A program made the position numbers and the translations under genes. The notes under the pieces are model-generated. The model saw nothing but the letters and a program-made list of their open reading frames with translations. It searched no databases and was not told the DNA's origin. 64,000 nucleotides of DNA from Aphelocoma coerulescens (lineage: Eukaryota; Chordata; Aves; Passeriformes; Corvidae). Positions 27,801 to 39,800 of this stretch are shown here, piece after piece (within the stretch, counting starts at the first letter, position 1; every line of letters starts with the position of its first letter). Location of the stretch: the NCBI RefSeq assembly GCF_041296385.1, contig NC_091015.1, forward strand, positions 92,426,004-92,490,003, in the 5' to 3' direction.

Positions 27801-30800
27801 GAATCTTTTGATTCTGTTTAAACTGATAATTCCTCCCGTGCCTTTGATTTCATGTAAGACTGGAATAGTGCTGCCACTATGAAAATAAACTCTCTTTTGC
27901 TCAGCTGTGCTGGCTAATGACATATTAACATGTCTGATTACGTGAGGTCATGGATATCTCAGGAGACAATTTTACAAATCAGATATTATGACACAATTAC
28001 AGATGTAAGGCTGTTTGTACACTAGATCATTACAGATAATATAGATCACAAGAAATACTCAAGGATCAATACTGAACTCAAGCTGAATAATGAGCAAATC
28101 ACATACAGCTTGCAATTAATTTAGCTTTTTAAAAGATCTCTTCAGGCAACTTATTTTCCACCAAGATGCTGAGAATGAAAACAGTTTGTCATATTTTTTT
28201 GCCAATTACCCCAGACAAAAATGAGTCTGGCAAAAGACTAAATTGGTATTACCTATTGCTCTCCATAAACATTGTGATAAACAACTGTCCAGTTTGCTTT
28301 GCACGTACCTGTAAGTATTAATGAGAATTCTGCAAGGTTGGTTTATTAGCAGTGATTAAAAGCACATGTAATTGAATTAAATGAGATAATGATTCATCGT
28401 AATCCATAGTCACAGCCAAGAACAACTATGAAAATTAAGTCTAAGTAAAAAACATGTTATAGAAAAAATATCAAAAGTAGTAGAAATGGAAGAATAATAA
28501 AAAACAAAGGAATAAAAAGCTGTGTTTAAATGTTTTCTTGTTGATTCACTAAAATAATAATTCATATGTTTAATATTTTGTCTTATACAAAACTCACACT
28601 ATAATAGAATTGTATATATAACTATCACTCACTATAACATAATACATGTACACAGAAAAAAAATCAGATCAAGTATTTCCATGTAAATCTCCCAAAATCA
28701 TTTGAAGGTAATTCTAATCTCCACTAAAAACTCTGTAACTCCATGAATCTTCACTTAACAGAGATTCTAAATTTATGTTGCATTTAAAAAGAGCAAAATG
28801 TAGCACTGAGCACCATGATCTGCTATATACTAATTTGTGTATCGTGCACAAAACCTTTAAGTATAAGAACAGCAATCTGAGAAACTTTCAAAAGTGGCTT
28901 CAGCTTGTCTTATTTGGTTTGTGTTGATTATTTCAACAGCGACAGAGATGAGGTAATTATTCAGGTCATCAGTCCCATGAGAAGTGGTGTTTATGTGCTA
29001 CAGAAATCCATCAAGCACATAAGCCCTGATATTATCTGCAGAAAATAATTTAGGCTGACCTTTTAAAGAAAGGGCTGCAACAGCTTAGTCACATGCACAT
29101 TTATATGGAGAGAGTAACAAAAAAAAGAACTGGAAATTTAAATAAATTTTGTCCAACTGCTGCTTGGTCAAAACCCCACATGCCTGGAGAGGGTAAGGGG
29201 GGAGAGGCTAATTTTGCCAGGGAAAGTGATCAGGGAAGCACAAAAGGGTATCCAAGAGGGTATCCAAGCAGGGATGGAGCATCAGCATGCAAAACTCTCT
29301 GCCTGCTCTGCAGAGGAACAGAGTAGTCCAAAGCCCAATCCTGTATCCAAAATTAATCTCAAATGGCACTGCCCCTGCCAGTGTCTCAATACTGAAGGCA
29401 CAAAATTGCCACCTTTGCTTTGCAGCATTATGAGCATTTAGAGATCCACTTCCCAGTATGGACTGTGCTCCACTACAGAAAAGCACACGCCAGTCTGTGG
29501 ACACTCAGTTGATGACCCATCATTTTTCCGCTCCGATTTTTTTCAACCTCACATATTTCATAAACACCTCTTCAATCAGTCAGGTCACATGTCTTTAAGT
29601 AAAGGTATATATATCATCTCTGCAGAAATCCTTACTTAATCTATTCTAATCCAAATCTCCATGATCACCTCTAAAAATAGTCTCAGGAAAGTTCGTTTTA
29701 CTATGACTGCAAAAGCTTGCATTACACAACGAAGACAACCCATACCACTTGTGTAATAAAGGAGACAACAGGAAAAGGTAATAAAAATAGACGAGGCCAT
29801 GATGATTTTTTTGCCTTTTCTTTTATACCCCTTTTATATACCTTTTTATAGCTTTTGTATTCTTAATGGTTTTTAGCCTACATTCTCAGACTTATTGTGT
29901 CAAGCTGAGAGACTAAACATTTTAGAAGCTTCATAATTAGGGATCAGTGTGCCCCAGACCCCAAGGTCCTCTCCAAAACACATTCTGTAAACTAAGATAG
30001 AACCATCCAGGGGAAGGTTCCCCGGGGAGGGGGGCTCACTCGAGCCTCTCATTGGGGAATCTTTGATAGATCATCTAATTAGTAAGACCTATACTGTTAT
30101 ACCCGATCTATTGTGTGTAAGCATTGCAGTGTGCATTGGGGTGTGCATGTTCCACCTGGACGTAGTGCACCTAAAATAAATACCGAGGTAAAACCCCATT
30201 TTCCCTTCTAACCGCATTTGATTCCTGATTTTAAGACCAGGAAAAGGCATCATAGTGGGACTTTCCTTATTTACTAACATGTACGTTGTCTGAATTGGTT
30301 TCAGTATCACTGGTGATGTAAGCAGCTGGCAGAAACCTCGGAAGTAACTGCTAAGAGCTATAAGGTACTTGCAAAGCAAATAAATACATGCTGTTTAGTC
30401 AGAGCTTTTCCAGTGGGTGGGATGTATAAGAAATATGTGGCAATTCTGAGAGATGCTTATGAGATATTAACCCTTCTCTATTTTCTTTTTTTAATATCAA
30501 GCCACATAATAAAAGCAAATAATTCAATAAGAAATCTAAACCCCATGAGCTGATGGGGACTTAAGGCTTGGACACTGTTCCACGGGAGGCTGGAACATGT
30601 GCCCAGCTCCTGCACTCCCCCACATATCCCAACACCAGCCATCTAGTTGCCTTTTGGCACAGCTTTCTTGACCAAAGTCTAGGGGAGGGGACAACTGAAG
30701 AGATGATCTTCAACCCATGGGAAGCCTGATGGGAGGAGAACTGGAGCATTACACCAAAAATAGTGATCCTTTTTCTCTTCTCGCTCCTGAGGGGAATTCT

Positions 30801-33800
30801 TGTCTTCCCATGAGGCAGAATCCAGGCAAGACAATACCTGGGTGGTCAAGTCCCCTGCACTTCTTCCTGCACCCCAGGGATGCTCCAGGAGCCATGGAGG
30901 GCGACTCCTCTCTCACACTTCTTTACCTGCTGCATCTGCCACCACCTCTCACACCACACACCATCACCTCTCACCCCAAACCACACTGTGTCCAAAGGCC
31001 TGGAGGGCTGAAGAAGCACAGAAAATATTTTTGGACTGTGCAGACCAGCAGCCAGTGGTGGCCAGCACCTCCTCTCCCCATCACCGGAGAAAAGGGCTGC
31101 TTTGGTCCTGGCTGTATCGCATCCTCTTGACAATCATTTCAGTGGCAGAAGTAGCTCAGAAGCAGGAGACACTGAGGATTACATCTCACAGTGGGAGCGG
31201 CCCTGCAAAAAAAATATGAGCCAAGGGACGCTGTGCAGGAGGCCTGGGCTGCGTTGCCAGCTGTTTTCCTATGACTTATGCTGACACTTGATGCCACTTC
31301 TTGAAACAGCAGCAACTGGATCTATGTTACCACATGAAAAATCTTTTGCTGCTCTTTCCTCTCTCAACCTCAGCTGGAACTGAACATGTGAACAAGAGCC
31401 AGCAGCAGCCACAACTAACTTGGGCATATTTTAACACTGAGATGCTTGAGCTGGGAAATTTAATGTATTCCATTGACACATATTTAAAAAAAAAACTGCT
31501 CAAGATGTTAGCAGATACACACATTCAAGCTCAATATCAATTTTGTTAAAATACTGTATTATTTTTGAGTGACAGCTGGTAAAGGATTAGGAATCTACTC
31601 ATCAATCTGAAGTTTCAGCAGGAAGAAGAGTTCCTTTGCTAGTCACAGCAGACTGATGTGCAATGAAGTTTATATGGAATGAGAGGAAACTGGGATCATT
31701 TTCCCAAAGAGTGATATTTGATATATGCAATCAGTCCTAAATAAAGCTTTGCAATGTATGCAAGACTGCTGGTCACAGCAGAACTAAACAAGGCATAATT
31801 TTAGTGAAGGACTAAGTAAGGAACCTTTAGGGAAACACTGCTTAATAAAAATAACATATCCTTAAAAGCACCTGACATGTCATCTAGTGGAGCTTACCAT
31901 CATTATACATAAGATAAAAGGAATTTGTATCAGGATTCAGTAACTTGGCAAAACAGCCCAGAACTCCACTTTTCAGAAAGGATTCTGTGTTCTGCTTATG
32001 AGATGCCTGGCTGTAAAGAACAGAAAGTAGTGTGGGAAAATGGTAGGGGAAGCAACACAAATTTTATCAGGTTAAATTTCATGTTTTCATTGTATTTAGA
32101 CTGTTGGGTATGACTAATAAACAGTGATGATCCCTTACAAATAATGTAGCCTTTACTAATCCTAGCTTACCTGTTTGTACTGCACATAGTACAATCAGTA
32201 CTAATCAGTGTTAGTACTGTCAAATGTTAGTGCTAAGTTTTCATAGTGGTGGTGGTAGTAACACGTGATCCATAGCAGCCAAATTTATACAGTCCTCTTT
32301 GCTGTGCCTTTTTTGGAACTAGTGCTAAACACAGGACATTCTGCTTTAAAATAAGAAAGAGGTCTGGCTTCAGAAAAGAATGTAAATTATGTACTGTGAG
32401 GGTGGTGGGACACTGCAGCAGGCTGCCCAGAGAAGTTGTGGATGCCCCATCCCCAGCAGTGTTCCAGGCCAGGTTGGATGGGCCCTGAGCAACCTGGTCG
32501 AGTGACAGGTGTCCCTGCCCATGGCAGGGGTTGGAACCGGATGATCGGATGATCTTTAAGGCCCCTTCCAACCCAAACCCTTCTATGATTCTGTGTACTG
32601 AACTTTAACGAGCGGATCCTGGTATAAACCCTGAAGGCATTTCTACCACAAATCCCATGTCTTTACTTTAAGGTGCTTTGAACATTAGCAACCCAAACCA
32701 TTAACTGCAGAGGGCTGGCGAGGCAATGTGACAGACTTCTGCCAGCATCAGGATCCTGCTACAGCAAGTGGTGAGTGGATTTTAATTTCATTTCTTTTTC
32801 TTTCACTGGCTTGATATGCGATGTTCACAAAGGCTTACAATGGCTGGAAACCATCCTGTGAACAAGGATAATGTATTTCTGGATCCTTAAATGAACAGTA
32901 CGTTATTGTGCTTTGCTTGGAAGAGCTGTTTCCAGCTATCGATAGATTCAAAGCAGCAAAGTGCCGACTGCTTCCTCCTGAGGACATCTGAGGCTGGGAG
33001 CACCTGCTGCTTTGGCCATTTGCCTCACAAAGCTGCAGTGGGTTTGGGCATCACTGGAAGAAAGAGTGTTTGTAATAAAGCTCAAACTATACCTTTTTGT
33101 GGGTATAATTATATGTAAAGCATTTTGGAGAGTCTCTCCATTGCCAGAGTACTTCAAAATACCATGTTCAAATTGTAGGCTTCCCATAAATTTTATCACT
33201 GAAGCATTTTGTTTACTCTATTTTCAGAAAGACAAACCTCCTAAAAGGTAAACAAAATGATAGTCAAAGGTGGATCGTCTAACAGCATAACCAAACCTGG
33301 TGTGACCTCTATGCAGTGCATACTGTCAGCACATAAGACCTCTGGGAACATTCAGAAATGAGTTTAGATGTGAACTCCAAGTCCTGTGCCTGACAAACTC
33401 TACTGTTAACTTCTCTCCTGGTCTTTAAATATACATATACCTTCACACACATTTAGGATGACAAGGAGAATTTGCAGCATTTAAAAAATATTTTGTAGGG
33501 CATTCAGAAGCCATGTGAAATGTGTTTTGTGAACTGACATAACTCTGTCAAAAAGAGCTCCCTTTGGCTTTAAAATATGTGATTCAACTCCTCTCTGTGT
33601 TTAATAGATGCATTTTCCTTTTTGTTATGTTCTGTCAGACGCAGGCAGGCTGTAGTTGAGATCTGTTGCAAGAGGCTTAATAGAGTGTTTGAATGCATAG
33701 TTTTTTTCAGGAGACCTCTCCAAAAGTAGTGACTTCCAAAATCTTTGTAAAGATAAATTTCAATTTGACACTGGGCAAAAGATAAATGTACAACCTTCTA

Positions 33801-36800
33801 TGCTGTCAGAATCTATCACTGTATCTAATCCGTCTCTTCTGTAAAGAACATTTTAAAGGCCCCAGAACATTTTCACCGTGAAATTCTCTGAAATGACCAG
33901 TGGTGAGCTTGCAAGCACCCTCTTGTGGCAGTAAGCTACTGTAGTTTTGTTTAGGAAAGACCTTCCCAAGAAGTTTCCCAAGTTTTCCTCCAACTTCTGT
34001 AAATACATTTTGCTTCTCTTCTTCTGAGCCTTCTGGTTATGAAACTACACCAGACGCAAACCTTGTAAAGAAAGAGCCCAGGAAGAGGTCTGTCCATCAG
34101 TGGCTAATCACTGGGGGAAAAAAACCAAAACCAAAACCAAAACCCCAGCCAACTAAAAAAAAAACAAAAACCAAACAAAAAAAAAACCCTGAAGCAAAAA
34201 ACCTAAGCTCGCCTTCCATTACAGCGGGGATTCTGTAACACGATGTATCAAACAAGAGGCCCATGGAAAAGAAATATCTATGGACGGATTCTTGATAGAT
34301 GTTTCAGAGATGTTTATTTCTCCAGCCGCATGGCCGGGGCTCTGCCGAGGAACTGCTCAATCACGGGACCCGAGGGTCCTTGCCCGCACAGGGAACACAA
34401 AACAACCAATGGGGAACGAGGCTGACCAGGGGCAGGGAAACCCCGTGTCTCCCCCCGGGGCCCCTCTCCCAGGACCACATGGCAGGGGGGAGGGACCCCA
34501 ACAGCCTTCCTCAGGAGAAAATCATCCTGGTGAAGTAAAATACCCATCAGGGTGAAATCTCTTCCTTGCAGAGACTCTATGCTCCCCAAGAATAGCAACT
34601 ATACACCCTTCTTGGGACAGCAGAGAAGGGAACTGACTGCACACTACACACAGTGCTGCATAATGGGGTGGAACTAGATGAGCTTTAAACTTACTTCCAA
34701 CCCAACCCAATGTATTATTCTATAATACTACCACACACAAAAGTGCCAGCCTATTTCCTCACCCTTTGATCTAAAGACACTCTAAGAGCCCTAGAAGCTC
34801 ATACTAGACTGCCATTTGACAGTGAGTTTCATAATGGCATCAGTGGATATGTAACTCCCTCATTGTATCTTCTTTCCAACCAATCCCATTCTCTGCCTCT
34901 TGAACCTCACTGCTTCGTTTTCTCTAGCACTTCTAATAATAACCCTTTCTCTTGATCTTGAATCTTCTAATCATAAGCTTATTGATCCTGAAATTGTCCT
35001 GAATGGACCAGGAAAATGTGGTAAACTTTCTTCCCCAGTGAAAAAAAAAGACAGGGAAAAGGACCATCTGCCCTTGCACAGCAGGACACACGTGTCTCAG
35101 ATGAGAGTATTAGTATTTCCTCTATAGGATTCACCTTACATACTTCAGTCTAGATGTGCTATCACATAGCAACAGTCAAAATCCCCTTTTCAAACAAGAG
35201 GATAACATGGTAACAACAACCTTGTTGTTCATGGAAATGCAAGGTAAATATCAATGTTCAGAAAGAAATATATGTTGAAATACGACTGCTGGATATGAAA
35301 GGGATTCTCCACCCAGACCAGGTATTACTATTTTACTTCTATCAAGCAAAGATCCTGCTGATGGGATCTCATTATCTTGCCTCTTCAGTTTAGCATCAAG
35401 TTTATTTTCAAATGCAAGTGACAATGGTTCTTTGGATGTCAAAGTGTCCAGGTTCTTGAAAGCCCTTATCATTATGCTTTCCACAATGAAAGATTTCCAC
35501 TTCATCTAGGATACGCTTCTGGTTTTATCTAAACTTATTTTCCACTCATTTATGCCCCTTCTTGTCCTTTCCCTAGATCTAACAAAGCAAAAGATTTTTT
35601 TGGTGCATAAATATAAAAACATGTCTCCTGTTTTTTTATTAGAAAACAAGTTTTTTGAGCAATACGTGCATCTGTGGTGAGTTGATGGGAGGTCTCTGTT
35701 TTTCACTCAGAGACCTAAAGTGGATTTTGGTATGTGGGGATTATTCTCAACTCTTGTGATCCTAAAAGGTTGCAATCCTCTAATCCTATAGATCTATGGA
35801 ATACAGCTGCTGAGTAATATCACAGATGACCATGCTGGAGGCAAAAAATGTATTTTTATAGGTATTACTCCTAGGATTCAGACTTGTGAAACTTGGAGGA
35901 AAACACCACAGTTCCTGACTTCATAAGAAGTTTTTCACTCTTTCCCACCTACATATGGCTTATTACTAGTACTCCACAAATTGCACTGAAAAGTGAGTCT
36001 CCATTTAAAAAAAAAAAAAAAGAAAAAAAAAAGGAAGAGAAAAGAGGCACTAAAACCTATTTTTTTGACACAATCTTGATAAATTCAAAGTTTTTGAATC
36101 CTGGAGATTTTCAGTGCTGGGTGAAAATACTACCTTCAAACAAAATATCCAATTTTCAAGACATGCACGGTTCACAAGCACTATAAATTTTATTCTTGTC
36201 GTTTTCATCTTTTATAGCTGTTAGAAGCACTGGTGACTGATCACATTTGAAATTACAGCAGAAGATATGATCTGTGTTTCAGTAAGACCTCTATTTTTCA
36301 TGTAAATGTTCTTTGGTCAAGGGCAAACAGGGTTGTGCTCTCGTGACTTACACCTACAGTGTTGGCTCTGTAGTGTTCACAGCTGGTTAGAGAGCAAGAA
36401 AACCCATCAACCTACAATTCTGTCAATTTAAGTAATAAAGTAACTGATAGGCTGCACACAGCCACCGGAGAGGAAATCTAGCGTGCCTGAGGCTTCCCAC
36501 TAAGGAATGGTTCCTTCCTGAAGGTTTAGCATCACCCTGTGAAAAATGCATCTATTTTAACAAAAAGGCAGAATTATAGTTTTGAAAGATCAGGGACTAG
36601 CACTTGGCTAAACCAAGAACACTGCTGCTGCTGGCTTGCAAGTCCTAGTGAATAGCCTCACATTAATTTAGTGCTGTATTTAGGGAATAAGCACATCCAC
36701 CACATAATCTGCAAGAGGCTCAGCCTGGGGTTTTTTGTTTGAGAAAACACACACTGTGACATAGAATCAATCTGTCCAGAGGGACGTTTTTTTCCTCTCG

Positions 36801-39800
36801 TAGCTCACTTGTTTTTTACATCCAGCTTTTAAAAAATCATGAATAATGTGGTTCAAAAGCAGGCTTGGGGTTTGTTGTTGCCTTCTCTTTTTTTTTCTTA
36901 AGTGTGCATTCCCATTTTAAATTTCTCTTTTATTATCTCAGTTGGCTAGATAAGGATTCACTGTAGCTGTAACAGCTGTCAGGGTGTGAGAAGACAGTTT
37001 GAGAAAGGTGAAAATCCTGTTTGGAATACCCTGGTGGGACACAGTAATGTCACCATCTTACCTGTCTCAAGTTAACTACAATACTACAACTTGATTTTAA
37101 TAAGCAAATGCAGCACATGCTGGTACTGTAGGTCATTGCCTGGTGGCAAGAGCATAGTGAGTCTTTCCTCTTCTACAGAGCCTGTGACCACTCTGTTTAT
37201 CTCAGCTGAGCATCTAGCTGCATGCAATAAAAGGCAGGAAGGCAACTTCTGCCTCTGTGTTTGATCTAAAAACCTAATCTTCTAATGAATACATCCCATT
37301 CACCTAAGTAATAAAGAAACACAGGGAGCAATTGAACATTAACATACTATTGAATCTGAAGAAGATAGAAATAAATATCTGGGAAAAAGAGAGGGAGAAG
37401 CAATTTCACGTTTATATTCAAAGAGCTGGAATTTCTAGAAATCACTTGCCTTTGTTAAAACAGCTAAATCATTAATAAAATATTATTATAAGCTTAAATT
37501 TTTATAAACTTAAAAAATTATGAAAATAGGAAATATTATATTATATTATTAAAATATTATTTATAACAATTTATAAAACAGTTTCAGTCAATCCAGAAAC
37601 AGTTCTCCTACTTCATAAAATTGGAGAGTATTTGGATAAACTGTAAAACAGCTATTATTAAGACAAGAGTCCAAGAATTCATATAAGCTGTCTGCTTTTT
37701 AATTTAGGGACCTATACCTGTGAGAGAAATGGTAGACATTTAGAGCACAGCTTTCTCAACAAAAGAACAGCTTTCGCTGAAAAGAAGCACTCTACACAAA
37801 ACCCAGCACGTATCAAACACATCTGATGGAGGTTTCTCAGAGCTGTTTGCAGGGAGCTAGACACATCTCTGTGTGCCACCACAGCTGAATTACGAGAATC
37901 TTTGGGTATGTCAAGACATTGCTTGACTACAGGATGGCATTTTTTTTTATAGCAGCTCACTAATGAGAGCAGTATCTGAACACACTATGGGACCTTCAAA
38001 TGATGCTGCAGGCCCCGGGAGGGAAAAAAAAGATAGCTGCCTTACAGGAAATTTTCAATATACAGGTGGAAACTGAAACTCAGAATCACACAGAATATGC
38101 TAGTTGGAAGGGATCCATCAATTTCATTGAGTACAGCTCCTGGCCCTGTGCAGCACCATCCCCAAGAGTCACACCCTGTGCCTGAGAGCATTGTCCAAAT
38201 GCTTCTTGAACTCTGTCAAGCTTGGTGCTGTGACCACTTCCTTGGGCAGCCTTTTCAGTGCCCAAACACCCTCTGGGTGAAGAACCTTATTCTAATATCC
38301 AGCCTAAACCTCCCCCGACACAACTTCATGCCATTTCCTCAAGCCCTGTCACTGGTGACCACAGAGAAGAGATCAGTGCCTGCCCCTTCTCCTCCCATCA
38401 CAAGGAAGTTGTAACTGCAATGAGGTCTCCCCTCAGTCTCCTTTTCTCCAGGCTGAACAGACCAAGTGATCTCAGCTGCTCCTCATGCTTCCCTTCCTTC
38501 AAGGGAAGAGAGAGCCTCAGGCTCTCCTTTGAATGCTCTCTAACAGCTTAATGTCTTTCTTGTATTGTGGCACCCAAAACAGCACACAGGACACAAAGAC
38601 TGTATCCTGTTGCATTCCTTGTAGGCCAGACATCACAGCAATTACTGGACTAGTACTTTCATGCAACTAAGCATTTATCTGCAGACATTTTATTCATGTT
38701 TTGAAAAAATTTGGAAGTAGTGAATGGGCCTGCACAATATCAGCAGTGTGTGTTGCTCTCCAGGATTTTCTGTTACAGGAGGCCTACCATCTGCTCAGTA
38801 CTGCATTAGGCCACACAGGCTGTTGTGGCTGACCTGATGGTACTAGAGAGCTCCATCTAAGCAAATAGGCTGGCAAGCTCAGGAAACAGCAAATGTGTTT
38901 CTACTAAGGGCATAAACAAAAGCACACCAAAACCTGCAAAGATTTCTATATGGTAAATGAAAACCTTTAATAGAAATGGGGCTTGGTTGGTTAGAGAGAC
39001 TTGTCCATTGAAATAGTAGAAAGGTGACTTGTAAACACAATTTTCTTCATTTTTGTGGTGCCAGGCTCCAAAGCAATGGAATTTTCTAAGAGAAGAGAAG
39101 AAATGTGTTTGCTTTGAAGCAATGCTGCAAAGAGATTCCATTAATATTTGTGCAGTTTTTATATTTCATGATGATGAAGAGCATGATAGGGAAGGAAACT
39201 CTTCAACCATTAGATAAGCATGGAATAGTTAGCAGTAAATAAGAACAATGAGAATAAAAAGCTGGGATGAAGAGGGATTTCTGTATTTAAAAGAAAGTAA
39301 ATGCTGGTGTAATTAAATATTCTATTATAAATTTGGTATTTTGTTACTAGCAACGTATGACAACATAAATTTTCAGCTGGGCAACATAATTGCATACATT
39401 GCACTGAACAAAACCCACTGTGTTTCTACTCCATACAGAATAACAATCTTTTTTCTAACATTAGTCCTTGTCTATTTAGCAGTCACTCTCAGACCACACT
39501 CAAGAACAAATCAAGCAGTTTTAGAGGAGATGGAGGCAAAACCAGAAGATTGGCTTTTCTAGATTTGATTGATGATTAAATATGTTCAACAACAATTAAG
39601 ATGCTAAATGGTAAATATTTTGCCCACATTTTTTTTTGGCACTTCTTTCCATTTCATCACAACTGAGTATGTGGAGCACTAGCTGTTCTCCTTCAGCAGC
39701 AGACCTTTAAGGAACATTCTTAAATCCATCTATGCATGGTCTGAGGACAGTAAATCTCAGCAGCATTAAACGTCCCAGCTCCATGCAGAGCTCCCCATGG

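Noticed and set aside
29239..29270. Tandem GGTATCCAAG repeat
   Set aside because: Only two short units, without any context.
30717..31219. Two overlapping 137- and 139-codon frames
   Set aside because: The local sequence is GC-rich; no domain, no splice support and no similarity I can recognise.
34243..34425. Conserved-looking 60-codon frame that recurs near 39983-40335 and 41858-42293
   Set aside because: The recurrence is due to the shared LTR sequence, not to a protein.
38097..38551. Frames of 97-105 codons
   Set aside because: They are inside a minus-oriented CR1 3' fragment, read in antisense.
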